Below, one piece after another: positions 32,454 through 40,954 of a stretch of DNA of 64,000 nucleotides; position 1 is the stretch's first letter, and the number at the start of each line of letters is the position of its first letter. Position numbers and translations under genes: made by a program. Below the pieces are notes generated by a model. The model was not told the origin of the DNA, ran no database searches, and saw only the letters and a list, made by a program, of their open reading frames with translations. Source of the stretch: Nitrospirota bacterium (GTDB lineage: Bacteria; Nitrospirota; Nitrospiria; 2-01-FULL-66-17); NCBI GenBank assembly GCA_040757335.1, contig JBFLXB010000004.1, positions 36,533 through 100,532 of the forward strand, read 5' to 3'.

Positions 32454-34511
32454 ATGGCGTGGATTGTCAGGTCGGTGCCGGTGCTCGTCGGGGCGCTGGC
32501 GGTTCTGCTGTACGCCGAAAGCCTTCAAAGCCCGTTTCAGTACGACGATTGGTTCACCGCTGTTGCCTCGAGTCCGGATCAGCTTCCGGCCGGTCGGGCC
32601 CTGCCCAGCGATCCGGAACGATTTCGCCCCGTGACCACGGCTTCGCGGGCCGTGGACCACGCGTGGGAACTGGTGTGGCCGGACGCGGTGCGGCGGTTCC
32701 CAGCCCTGGGGTTTCATCTCACCAGCATCCTCCTCCACGGCGCCGCGTCGGTGTTGGTGTGGTGGGTGGTGCGTTTGTGGTGGAGCGATCCGCTCGTGGC
32801 TGCGGTTGCGGCCGCGCTGTTTGCCGTGCATCCGTTCAACGCGGAAGCCGCCAACTATATCAGCGCCCGATCATCGGTGCTCGCGGCCTGTGCCGAGTTG
32901 CTCGCCCTCGGGGCCTACACGCTCTGGCGGACGGGGCGCGGCCGTGGGTGGTGGGTTGCGGCGTTCGCCGGCTCCGCAGCGGCGTTGGGAGCCAAGGAGT
33001 CCGCCATCACGTTGCCGGCCTTGTTGTGGCTGGCCGAGGCCGCGGTGATTGCGCCCACCGACACGTGGCGAGCCCGGGCCTCGCGGCTGTGGCCTTGGGG
33101 CGTCTTGGTCGCGGGGTACGTGGCGGTGCGGTTCGGGTTTGTGACCGATGTGAGCGGCGGTTTTGATTATTCGGCGGGCGATCGGATCGAGGCGCTGGCT
33201 GTGGGTTTGTGGGTCGTGGGGCTGGCCGCCCGGGACTTCTGGTGGCCCTGGTTTCTGAGCGCGGAACACGGGATCGACACCCTACGCGGTGCCGCGGCGT
33301 GGGGTGTGGTGGGGATCGCGTTCGCCACGCTCGTGCTCGGGGTCTGGGCATGGCAGCAACGGGAGCGGGCCCGCCATACCGGGATCAGCCTCGCGGCGTT
33401 CGGTGCCTTATGGTGGGTGTTGGCGGCGCTCCCCCCGCTCGCGTTGCCGTTCATCACCCACGTCGCGCTGTATCAGGAGCATCGGTACTACCTTGCAGGG
33501 GTGGGATTCGTCGCCGCGATCGGGTGGTTCACGGCGCGCGGAGGGCGAACGCTCGCCAACCGAACCGGCACGACGCTTCCCGTTGTTATTGCGGCGGGCG
33601 TGCTCGCGGGCCTGTCGTTGATGAGCCACTCCCGGACCGTGTTGTGGAAGTCCGAGGTCGCTTTGTGGACCGACGCGACTGAGAAGGCACCTCGCAGCCC
33701 GCTCGCGTATGCGATGCTCGGCGCGGCGTATCTGGGCCAGGATCGGCCTGACCTCGCGGTCACACCGCTTGAGCGCGCGACGGTTCTCGACCCAAGGTAT
33801 CCCCTCGCTGCGACCAATCTGGGCGCGGCCTATGCAAAGCTCGACCGGTGGGAGGAAGCCGTCATCCAGTACCGTCGAGCCCTTGCCATTGACCCCGAGT
33901 ACCACCTGGCGCGAAGCAACCTGACCCTCGCGTACCAGCGCGCGGGCCGATGGAGTGAGGCGATCGCTGAATACGAGATCCTCGCCCGGCAACTCGGCGA
34001 GACCAGCGACCTTCGACTTCGGATCGGGGCGCTGGCCCTGCAAGCGGGAGACATGGACCGAGCCGAAGCCTCTTTCAAGCTGGCCCTGGCCGATGATTCC
34101 GCGGCGTACGCCGCGTGGTTCAACCTGGGGTTGGTGGAGGACCGTCGCGGGTTCGCCCCCAAGGCGGAGGAGTATTTCCGGCGCGCGCTGGCCCTCAATC
34201 CTGCCGATCCCGACGTGCACTACCGACTCGGCGTGTTGGCGGCGCGATCGGGACGAGCCGATGAGGCGGTTCGGGCCTTTGAAAACGCTTTGGCGCGCCA
34301 CCCCGGTCACGCGCTGGCGCACTACGACCTCGCGCGGGTCGTGGACGCGTTGGGACGCCGCGATGAGGCTGCGGTCCACTATCGACGGTTTCTGGAAGCC
34401 GCGCCCCCGGATCCGGTTTGGGAGCCGGCGCGACGCGAGGTGACGGCGCGCCTGGTCTCCTTGGGAGCGTCGCCCGGCACTGGCGAGCCGTTGCCTCGCG
34501 CCATTCAATAA
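32454..34511 (+). CDS. Multi-pass membrane protein with C-terminal TPR repeats (TMTC/PMT-like)
   Basis: This 685-aa protein starts with SLQSPFQYDDW, the acidic motif of GT-C glycosyltransferases of the TMTC/PMT type, followed by about ten hydrophobic helices. The C-terminal 270 residues are tandem TPRs (YPLAATNLGAAYAKLDRWEEAVIQYRRALAIDPEY and repeats). It may glycosylate exported proteins such as neighbouring pseudopilins or cytochromes, but that is inference. It begins 22 nt after the cytochrome gene. Confidence 0.8.
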   Translation: MAWIVRSVPVLVGALAVLLYAESLQSPFQYDDWFTAVASSPDQLPAGRALPSDPERFRPVTTASRAVDHAWELVWPDAVRRFPALGFHLTSILLHGAASVLVWWVVRLWWSDPLVAAVAAALFAVHPFNAEAANYISARSSVLAACAELLALGAYTLWRTGRGRGWWVAAFAGSAAALGAKESAITLPALLWLAEAAVIAPTDTWRARASRLWPWGVLVAGYVAVRFGFVTDVSGGFDYSAGDRIEALAVGLWVVGLAARDFWWPWFLSAEHGIDTLRGAAAWGVVGIAFATLVLGVWAWQQRERARHTGISLAAFGALWWVLAALPPLALPFITHVALYQEHRYYLAGVGFVAAIGWFTARGGRTLANRTGTTLPVVIAAGVLAGLSLMSHSRTVLWKSEVALWTDATEKAPRSPLAYAMLGAAYLGQDRPDLAVTPLERATVLDPRYPLAATNLGAAYAKLDRWEEAVIQYRRALAIDPEYHLARSNLTLAYQRAGRWSEAIAEYEILARQLGETSDLRLRIGALALQAGDMDRAEASFKLALADDSAAYAAWFNLGLVEDRRGFAPKAEEYFRRALALNPADPDVHYRLGVLAARSGRADEAVRAFENALARHPGHALAHYDLARVVDALGRRDEAAVHYRRFLEAAPPDPVWEPARREVTARLVSLGASPGTGEPLPRAIQ

Positions 34512-34634
34512 TTCGTCTAGTTACACCACATTATAGGACTACTATTGCCATTATTGACTCTAAAATAGGTCGTATTTTATCATCACAACGACCATCGCGG
34601 CTCGGGCGTGGGTGGCGGAGCGGAGCTCGGAAAG
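34512..34634 (+). promoter_or_regulatory. AT-rich control region upstream of modA with inverted repeats
   Basis: This short stretch is strikingly AT-rich against GC-rich surroundings. It contains the perfect inverted repeat TAAAATA-GGTCG-TATTTTA (34561-34579) next to a TTGACT (34554-34559). A second, smaller one, ATAG-GACTA-CTAT, lies at 34533-34545. Both have 5-bp spacers. These are candidate operators for the HTH-Mop regulator encoded at the end of the operon. No close match to the E. coli ModE site is evident. Confidence 0.5.
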
Positions 34635-35387
34635 ATGAAAGGGGTAGGGGCAGTCACCTCGCTGCTGGTCGTGATCAGCCTGGCGATTCCGGCGCGAGCC
34701 GACCAGGTAACGGCCGCGGTCGCCGCCAATTTTCTGCCGGCGTTTCGATCCATCGCGATCGAGTTCGAGCGGGCCACCGGGCATCGGGTCCAGGCGATCC
34801 CGGGCTCCAGCGGGAGGTTCTACGGCCAGATCAGGAACGGCGCCCCGTTCGATGTGTTTTTCTCGGCTGATCAGAAACGACCGCAGCGGCTGGAAGACGA
34901 GGGGTTCGCGGTGCGGGGCAGCCGTTTTACCTACGCGATCGGGCGGCTTGTCCTGTGGAGCCCGGACTCGGCGTTGGTCAGCGGGGCGACGACGTTGCGT
35001 TCCGGGCGCTTCAAATACGTCGCCATGGCCAATCCGCAGCTCGCGCCTTACGGCGCCGCCGCCCAACAGGTCATGATGAACCTCGGGTTGTGGAACCAAT
35101 TGCAGCCCCACATCGTTCGCGGCGAGAGCCTCGGGCAGACCATGGGGTTCATCACCTCCGGCAATGCCCAGATGGGATTCGTGGCGCTGTCACAGGTCGT
35201 GAATTCTGCGATGAATCCTGGCGGCAGCCGTTGGGAGATTCCGTTCGACCTATACGATCCGATTGACCAGGACGCCGTGCTGTTAGCCAAAGGCCGTTCC
35301 AACGTCGCGGCGGGAGCCTTGTTGGAGTATGTTCGCGGGCACGATGCCCGTCGGATCATTGAACGCTTCGGCTACGGGTTGAAGTAG
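34635..35387 (+). CDS. modA: Molybdate ABC transporter substrate-binding protein ModA
   Basis: This 250-aa periplasmic protein has a signal peptide (ending IPARAD). The ModA blocks are VTAAVAANFLPAFRSIAIEFE, VQAIPGSSGRFYGQIRNGAPFDVFFSADQ (oxyanion-binding Ser residues) and GRLVLWSPD, then MGFITSGNAQMGFVALSQV. The ATG follows a weak GGAAAG. It is first of modABC. Confidence 0.93.
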   Translation: MKGVGAVTSLLVVISLAIPARADQVTAAVAANFLPAFRSIAIEFERATGHRVQAIPGSSGRFYGQIRNGAPFDVFFSADQKRPQRLEDEGFAVRGSRFTYAIGRLVLWSPDSALVSGATTLRSGRFKYVAMANPQLAPYGAAAQQVMMNLGLWNQLQPHIVRGESLGQTMGFITSGNAQMGFVALSQVVNSAMNPGGSRWEIPFDLYDPIDQDAVLLAKGRSNVAAGALLEYVRGHDARRIIERFGYGLK

Positions 35388-35409
35388 CCCGCGTGAAAAG
35401 AGGTGAGCC

Positions 35410-36081
35410 GTGATCGATTTGACGGCTGTAGGCGTCACGTTGCGTCTGGCTGGCACCACGGTGCTCGTGCTCTTGATCGTTGGCACCCCGATTGCCTGGT
35501 GGCTGGCTCAGACTCGGTCGCGGACAAAGACCGTGGTGGAGGCCGTGGTGGCCCTTCCCCTCGTACTCCCGCCGACGGTACTAGGGTTTTATCTGCTGAT
35601 GGCGTTGGGACCTCACGGCCTGCTCGGCGGTACGTGGGAGCGCATCACCGGGTCGACGCTGGCGTTTACGTTTTCTGGGTTGGTCGTCGGTTCGGCAGTG
35701 TATTCACTGCCGTTTGTGGTCCAGCCGCTGCAAGGGGCGTTCGAAGCGATCGGACGAGAGCCCTTGGAAGCTGCGTGGTCGTTGCGCGCCTCGCGACTCG
35801 ACGCGTTCTTCACGGTCGCCTCGCCCATGGCGTTCCGGGGTTACCTCAGCGGGATCGTGTTGGGGTTCGCCCACACCATGGGAGAATTCGGCGTGGTGTT
35901 GATGATCGGGGGGTCTATTCCCGGGAAGACCCAAGTCTTGTCCACCGCGCTGTTCGACCACGTGGAGGCGCTGGAATACGGGCGGGCGCACGCGTTGTCC
36001 GCATTCATGTTGATCGTGTCGTTTGCGATCCTGTTGAGCGTGTACCTCGTGGATCGGCGTCTTCCGATCCGCGCGTCATGA
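35410..36081 (+). CDS. modB: Molybdate ABC transporter permease ModB
   Basis: This 223-aa inner-membrane permease has five or six hydrophobic helices. The EAA loop that docks the ATPase is visible at residues 118-137 (EAIGREPLEAAWSLRASRLD), followed by LGFAHTMGEFGVVLMIGGSIPG, the ModB signature. It has an AGAGGTGA Shine-Dalgarno upstream and its stop overlaps modC (ATGA). Confidence 0.94.
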   Translation: MIDLTAVGVTLRLAGTTVLVLLIVGTPIAWWLAQTRSRTKTVVEAVVALPLVLPPTVLGFYLLMALGPHGLLGGTWERITGSTLAFTFSGLVVGSAVYSLPFVVQPLQGAFEAIGREPLEAAWSLRASRLDAFFTVASPMAFRGYLSGIVLGFAHTMGEFGVVLMIGGSIPGKTQVLSTALFDHVEALEYGRAHALSAFMLIVSFAILLSVYLVDRRLPIRAS

Positions 36082-37169
36082 GCCGGCTTGCCGCACGGTT
36101 TGACGTCGCTCACCCGAGCTTTCGCCTGCAGGTCCATCTCGACGTGCCGGCAACCGGCGTGACCGCCGTGTTCGGACCATCGGGTGCGGGCAAAACCACC
36201 TTGCTCCGCTGCTTGTCCGGCCTGGAACGGTCAGCCAGCGGGTTCATGCGGCTGGGTGACGAAGTTTGGCAAGACGAGTCTCGGGGCCTGTACACGCCCA
36301 TTGCTCGTCGCGCGGTCGGCTATGTGTTCCAGGAACCGCGGCTGTTCCCCCATCTGAGCGTCCGGTCCAATCTCCGATACGGGCTCGAGCGAACGCCGCC
36401 AGCCGAACGCAGGCTGACCCTGCAGCGTGTCGCCGAGATCCTCGACCTCGCCCGCCTGTTGGATCGCCGCCCGCACACGTTATCGGGCGGGGAGAAACAA
36501 CGCGTGGCGATCGGGCGGGCCTTGTTGACCAGCCCTCGCTTGTTGCTTCTCGACGAGCCGCTGACAGGGTTGGATCCTCCGCGTAAGCGGGAAGTCCTGG
36601 CGTTCATCACCCGGGTGCGCCGGGAGTTGGACGTCCCGATCGTGTACGTGAGTCACGTCGTGAGCGAAATCGTCCAACTCGCGGATCGAGTCGTGTTGCT
36701 TCGGGACGGAAGAGTCGTGACCGTGGGCACACTCAACCAGGTGTTCTCATCCCCCGGGTTTTCTGAGATGTCGGAGCCCCATCAGGTCGGCGCGGTGATC
36801 GAGGCGCGCGTTGCGGGCCACGAACCGGAATTCGACCTCACCAGGCTGGCGCTCAGCCACCAAACCCTGTACGTGCCGCTCCAACCCCTGGACGTCGGAA
36901 CCCGGCTGCGCGTACACGTCCATTCGCGCGACGTGGCCGTGGCGCTTGGTCCGCCCGGAACGCCGATCAGCGTGCTCAACGTGCTGGAAGCCGCCGTGGT
37001 GGCGATCCGGGACGGATCCGGTGGATCGGTCGATGTCACCCTGGATGTCGGCGAGGTCGTGATCGCCCGCATCACCAGAAAATCGTTGCTCACCCTGCGT
37101 CTCACGCCCGGACAGCGGGTCTGGGCTTACATCAAGGCGGTGGCACTGCATGAAGAAATCAGGGACTGA
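36078..37169 (+). CDS. modC: Molybdate ABC transporter ATPase ModC
   Basis: This 363-aa ATPase has Walker A GPSGAGKTTLLRCL, the Q-loop GYVFQEPRLFPHLSV, signature LSGGEKQRVAIGRALL, Walker B LLLLDEPLTGLD and H-loop YVSHV. A C-terminal Mop/TOBE domain (ISVLNVLEAAVVAIRDG, ITRKSLLTLRLTPGQRVWAYIKAVAL) binds molybdate and regulates transport. The start follows the ATGA overlap with modB. The 3' end overlaps the next gene by 20 nt. Confidence 0.95.
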   Translation: MSRLAARFDVAHPSFRLQVHLDVPATGVTAVFGPSGAGKTTLLRCLSGLERSASGFMRLGDEVWQDESRGLYTPIARRAVGYVFQEPRLFPHLSVRSNLRYGLERTPPAERRLTLQRVAEILDLARLLDRRPHTLSGGEKQRVAIGRALLTSPRLLLLDEPLTGLDPPRKREVLAFITRVRRELDVPIVYVSHVVSEIVQLADRVVLLRDGRVVTVGTLNQVFSSPGFSEMSEPHQVGAVIEARVAGHEPEFDLTRLALSHQTLYVPLQPLDVGTRLRVHVHSRDVAVALGPPGTPISVLNVLEAAVVAIRDGSGGSVDVTLDVGEVVIARITRKSLLTLRLTPGQRVWAYIKAVALHEEIRD

Positions 37170-37572
37170 GCGGCGACGCAGAGGGTCCGGTGCTCCCGAG
37201 GGCGTCTTGACCGCCCGGGAAGCGGCCCGTTACCTTCGGCTCACGCTGCCGACGTTTTATCGGTACCTTTGGTCGGGCAAGATCCCGAGCACCAAAATCG
37301 GAGGCCGGTATCGCTTCAAAACGTCGCTGCTGGATCAGTGGTTGGGCAAGCGGCCGGAGGGCGAAGCGATCAGCGGCCGAAACCAGTTGCCCGGCACGGT
37401 GTCGGCGATCAAGCGGGACGCCATCCTGGCGCAGGTGAACCTCGATGTCGGGGAGTACCGGATTACCGCGGTCATCACCAGGGACGCGCTGGATGCTTTG
37501 GATCTCAAGGTCGGCGACCGGGCGGTGGCGTTGATCAAAGCCACCGAAGTGATGGTGATTCGCGCGAACTAA
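37150..37572 (+). CDS. HTH (excisionase/MerR-like) + Mop molybdate-binding regulator
   Basis: This 140-aa protein joins an HTH_17-type DNA-binding domain (LTAREAARYLRLTLPTFYRYLWSGKIPSTKIGGRYRF) to one molybdopterin-binding (Mop) domain (RNQLPGTVSAIKRDAILAQVNLDVG, TRDALDALDLKVGDRAVALIKATEVMV). This compact ModE-like layout suggests a molybdate-responsive regulator of the operon, perhaps acting at the AT-rich site before modA. It overlaps modC and is tail-to-tail with queG. Confidence 0.88.
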   Translation: MKKSGTERRRRGSGAPEGVLTAREAARYLRLTLPTFYRYLWSGKIPSTKIGGRYRFKTSLLDQWLGKRPEGEAISGRNQLPGTVSAIKRDAILAQVNLDVGEYRITAVITRDALDALDLKVGDRAVALIKATEVMVIRAN

Positions 37573-38543
37573 CGGATCGCGCCCGCGAGGGGGTCGCCGG
37601 TGTACTGATTGTTGCGAACTACGTGCGCGTTGCGGCGTAACCCCTTGCGTCCGGCGCGGTGCAGGGGGCTGGCTGCAAACCGGCGATCGAACGCGCCGTG
37701 TGAGCGGGGACGTGATGCGTCTTCGAGCGACAGCCAGGGTCCGACCCCAGCGTCGCGATGGAGCTCCGGAAACGCCGGCGGTAACGCGGCGATGCGGTTG
37801 TACGGACACGCTTCCTGACAGATATCGCAGCCGAACAACCAGTCTCCCACCTCTCGGCTCAGCTCGGTCGGCGCCTCGCCCTTGTGCTCGATCGTCAGGT
37901 AGGCAATGCACCGGGTCGCGTCGAGGTGGAACGGTTCGGTCAGCGCGCCGGTCGGACACGCATCCAGGCAGCGGGTACAGGTTCCGCACTGGGTGAACCC
38001 GGGCTCGTCCGGGTCCAGCTCCAGGTCGGTGATCAGTTCAGCCAGCAGCACCCACGACCCGTGGTCGGGTGTGATCAGCAAGGTGTGTTTACCAATGAAC
38101 CCGACGCCCGCCTGCTGCGCGTACGCGCGCTCAAGGATCGGCGCGTGGTCCACCGCGCAGCGGATCGCGGCACCGGGGGCACGCTCGAGGATGAAGGCTT
38201 TCAACGCCTCGAGTCGGGACTCGGTCGCCTGGTGATAGTCACGGCCCCAGGCATAACGCGCGACCCGACCGCAGGGATCGGCGGGTGGGGCGCCATGGTC
38301 GCCCTGGTAGTACGGAACCGCGAGCGAGATCACGCTCTTGGCTCCTGGCAGCAGGCGCGCGGGATTTTCACGGCGGTCGGGCTCCTGGGCGAGGTACGCC
38401 ATGCCGCCGTGACGCCCCTCGGCAAGATACCGCCGGAAGCGGCGTTGGTGTTCGGGCAACGGCGCGGCCGACGCAATGCCCACGCCGGAAAATCCCAGAA
38501 CCCGGGCTTGGCGCTTGATCGCTTCAGCGAGCGGGAGAGACAC
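37569..38543 (-). CDS. queG: Epoxyqueuosine reductase QueG
   Basis: This 324-aa cobalamin-dependent iron-sulfur protein makes the last step of tRNA queuosine. N-terminal GFSGVGIASAAPLPEHQ and VARYAWGRDYH precede two ferredoxin-like clusters: CGTCTRCLDACPTGAL plus CDICQEACPYNR. The C-terminus lacks the HEAT-repeat extension found in some homologs. Its start overlaps fdhE by 20 nt, so fdhE and queG are cotranscribed. Confidence 0.95.
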   Translation of the reverse strand: MSLPLAEAIKRQARVLGFSGVGIASAAPLPEHQRRFRRYLAEGRHGGMAYLAQEPDRRENPARLLPGAKSVISLAVPYYQGDHGAPPADPCGRVARYAWGRDYHQATESRLEALKAFILERAPGAAIRCAVDHAPILERAYAQQAGVGFIGKHTLLITPDHGSWVLLAELITDLELDPDEPGFTQCGTCTRCLDACPTGALTEPFHLDATRCIAYLTIEHKGEAPTELSREVGDWLFGCDICQEACPYNRIAALPPAFPELHRDAGVGPWLSLEDASRPRSHGAFDRRFAASPLHRAGRKGLRRNAHVVRNNQYTGDPLAGAIR

Positions 38544-39381
38544 CGGCCACCGCAGCGGCGGTCTCGATCGGAGACCGGTAACCGTCTCGCTGCGCCGCGT
38601 GGTCGAGCGGAACGGTCAAGAGGTCTTCGAGCGGAGGATCGATCTCACGTCCCATCTCGTGGGGATGGGCGGTCTTCAGATAGCCGTGACAGCGGGTGCA
38701 GATCGCGATGTGATAGCCGGGTTCCACGTCCTCCACCGCGCACGCCAGGTGTTGCTCGGTCGCGTTGCCGCAGAACGGACAGGCGGATACGGTATAAATC
38801 CAGTCCGCGGGGCAGAGGCTGCAGAAGAACCGACGGTCGCGATCCCGTTCTTCGGCCATCGCGGGCGGAAAGCCGCACAACGGGCACACAGGATGATTCC
38901 ACGCGCGATCCGTAAATGTCTCCCGCAGCGTCGGCAGCAGGGCGGCGAGCGACGGACGCAGCGCGAGCCGGAGGGCATACCCCGCAAACTCGCGCGGCAC
39001 GTCGGGCGGGAGCGGCGCCTCCTGTCCGCCCACCCAGCGAGCGAGCGCGCGGGCTCGCTCGGGGCCCTCGCCCAGGGCCGCGTTCAGCGCGTCGCTGGCC
39101 CGGGCCAGCCCGGGGTTTCTCGCGCGCAGGAGCGCGAGCAACCGGGTCAGCGTCTCCGCGGTGTGCCGGAGGTCGGCGGCAATCAGCCGCGGAGGGTCGA
39201 GCAGCGGCAACCCTTTGGCCAGTCGCAGGGGTCGTTCATCCGGCGGCACCAACGCCTGGCTGAGATCGTCGGGCACCGCGGCGCGCCACAGCTCGCAGAC
39301 CCGACGGTAAAACTGCAGCGGTTCGCGGAGATGAGGACGCTCGCGCATCAAGCGTTTGATGGTCGCGGTCGACGACGTCAT
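38524..39381 (-). CDS. fdhE: FdhE-like formate dehydrogenase accessory protein
   Basis: This 285-aa protein shows the FdhE pattern of four CxxC pairs binding rubredoxin-type iron: CPLCGFPPAM, FCSLCPADW, CPFCGN and CTRCHGYLKT, with VEPGYHI between them. It matures molybdenum or tungsten formate dehydrogenases. No formate dehydrogenase gene is in the window. A TTGACC(18)TAGGAT promoter ends 9 nt before the ATG. Confidence 0.9.
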   Translation of the reverse strand: MTSSTATIKRLMRERPHLREPLQFYRRVCELWRAAVPDDLSQALVPPDERPLRLAKGLPLLDPPRLIAADLRHTAETLTRLLALLRARNPGLARASDALNAALGEGPERARALARWVGGQEAPLPPDVPREFAGYALRLALRPSLAALLPTLRETFTDRAWNHPVCPLCGFPPAMAEERDRDRRFFCSLCPADWIYTVSACPFCGNATEQHLACAVEDVEPGYHIAICTRCHGYLKTAHPHEMGREIDPPLEDLLTVPLDHAAQRDGYRSPIETAAAVAGVSPAR

Positions 39382-39390
39382 GGGGAGTTG

Positions 39391-39420
39391 ATCCTACTCG
39401 GCCGCGCACCGAGCGGTCAA
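39391..39420 (-). promoter_or_regulatory. Promoter of fdhE-queG
   Basis: Minus strand TTGACC (39420-39415), an 18-bp spacer and TAGGAT (39396-39391). The ATG is 9 nt downstream, so the leader is only a few nucleotides. Confidence 0.5.
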
Positions 39421-39435
39421 GCCGGTTTGCGTTGG

Positions 39436-39465
39436 TTGACCCTGTTCCGGGCTTGCCCCTATAAT
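39436..39465 (+). promoter_or_regulatory. Promoter of tldD-tldE
   Basis: TTGACC (39436-39441), an 18-bp spacer and a perfect TATAAT (39460-39465). It is divergent from the fdhE promoter, with 15 bp between the -35 boxes. Confidence 0.65.
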
Positions 39466-39505
39466 CCACCAGTACCTCCCGCGCGCGGTTTGTCTGGAGA
39501 GACTC

Positions 39506-40954
39506 GTGACTGAACAAGCATTGGTCCCCCAACGGTTTTTCGAGAGCCGGTTCGGCCTGACGGCGGACGATCTGGAAACCGTCATGGCGCGGGCGTTGGC
39601 TCGGCGGATCGACTACGCCGACTTGTACTTCGAATACGAGGTGTCGGAGGGCGTTTCGCTCGAAGAAGGGTTGGTGAAAACCGCTTCGCGCGATATCACC
39701 CAAGGCGTGGGGGTCCGCGCGCTGGCCGGCGATCGCACCGGCTTTGCCTACGCCAACGACATCAGCATTCCGCAAATCGAAATCGCGGCGCAGACCGCGA
39801 GGTCCATCGCGGCCGACGCGGGCGGGGCGGGTGACGTGCTGCCGCAACGCGTGGGAGGGCCGTCCCGGGATCTGTATCCGGTGGACCACTCGGTGCTCGA
39901 CGCGCCGTTACCGGCCCGGATCGATCTGCTCCAGGAAATCGACCGCCTCGCGCGTGCGTACGACCCCCGGATCCAACACGTGATGGCGGGCATTTCGTGT
40001 GAATCCAAGGTGGTCCTGGTGGTGACGTCGGACGGGAGGATGGTGGGTGACGTACGTCCGTTGGCGCGGCTCAACGTGACGTGTATCGCCCAGGAGGGCG
40101 GCAATCGCCAGGTCGGCAGTTTCGGCGGCGGCGGGCGCGTGGGGTTCGACTTCTTCTTTGACCAGGATCGCTGGCGGCGATTTACGCGCGAGGCGGCCCG
40201 TCGCGCGATCGTGAATCTGTCCGCGCGACCGGCGCCGGCGGGGACCATGACCGTGGTGTTGGGGTCGGGTTGGCCCGGGATCTTACTCCACGAAGCCGTG
40301 GGCCACGGGCTCGAAGCCGATTTCAATCGCAAACGGGTGTCGGCGTTCTCGGATCTCCTGGGCCAGCGCGTTGCGTCGGAGCTTTGCACGATTGTGGATG
40401 ACGGGACCATCCCCTGGCGTCGCGGTTCGTTGAACGTGGATGACGAGGGGACCCCCACCGGGCGGACCGTTCTCATCGAAAACGGCATCCTGAAGGGGTA
40501 TTTGCAGGACAGGCTCAACGCTCGGTTGATGAAGATGCCGCTGACCGGGAACGGGCGTCGGGAGAGTTTTGCGCACGCGCCGATGCCCCGCATGACCAAT
40601 ACCTTCATGTTGGCCGGCCACTCCACTCCCGACGAGATCATCGCGTCCGTGCCGTACGGTCTCTACGCGGTGGCGTTCGGCGGCGGACAAGTGGACATCA
40701 CGAGCGGGAAGTTCGTGTTCTCGGCGAGCGAGGCCTATCTGATCGAACAGGGACGGGTAACCCATCCGGTCAAAGGGGCCACCCTGATCGGCAACGGTCC
40801 GGACGTGCTCAAGCGGGTGTCGATGGTGGGCAACGACCTCGAGTTGGACGCCGGCGTCGGCACCTGCGGCAAAGATGGCCAATCCGTGCCGGTGGGCGTG
40901 GGTCTGCCCACCATCCGCATCGACGGACTCACCGTTGGGGGCACGCAAGGCTGA
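39506..40954 (+). CDS. tldD: Metalloprotease TldD
   Basis: This 482-aa subunit carries the zinc site HEAVGHGLEAD (HExxxH), preceded by VLGSGWPGILL, and the family texts LYFEYEVSEGVSLEEG and VGTCGKDGQSVPVGVGLPTIRI. TldD pairs with TldE (PmbA) to cleave unfolded peptides, in known cases modified peptide precursors. The start is GTG with GGAGAG upstream. It is immediately followed by tldE. Confidence 0.95.
   Translation: MTEQALVPQRFFESRFGLTADDLETVMARALARRIDYADLYFEYEVSEGVSLEEGLVKTASRDITQGVGVRALAGDRTGFAYANDISIPQIEIAAQTARSIAADAGGAGDVLPQRVGGPSRDLYPVDHSVLDAPLPARIDLLQEIDRLARAYDPRIQHVMAGISCESKVVLVVTSDGRMVGDVRPLARLNVTCIAQEGGNRQVGSFGGGGRVGFDFFFDQDRWRRFTREAARRAIVNLSARPAPAGTMTVVLGSGWPGILLHEAVGHGLEADFNRKRVSAFSDLLGQRVASELCTIVDDGTIPWRRGSLNVDDEGTPTGRTVLIENGILKGYLQDRLNARLMKMPLTGNGRRESFAHAPMPRMTNTFMLAGHSTPDEIIASVPYGLYAVAFGGGQVDITSGKFVFSASEAYLIEQGRVTHPVKGATLIGNGPDVLKRVSMVGNDLELDAGVGTCGKDGQSVPVGVGLPTIRIDGLTVGGTQG

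Noticed and set aside
35403..36077. N-terminal extension of modC covering modB
   Set aside because: The frame is open upstream of the modC ATG but overlaps modB out of frame; the ATGA overlap and family start support 36078.
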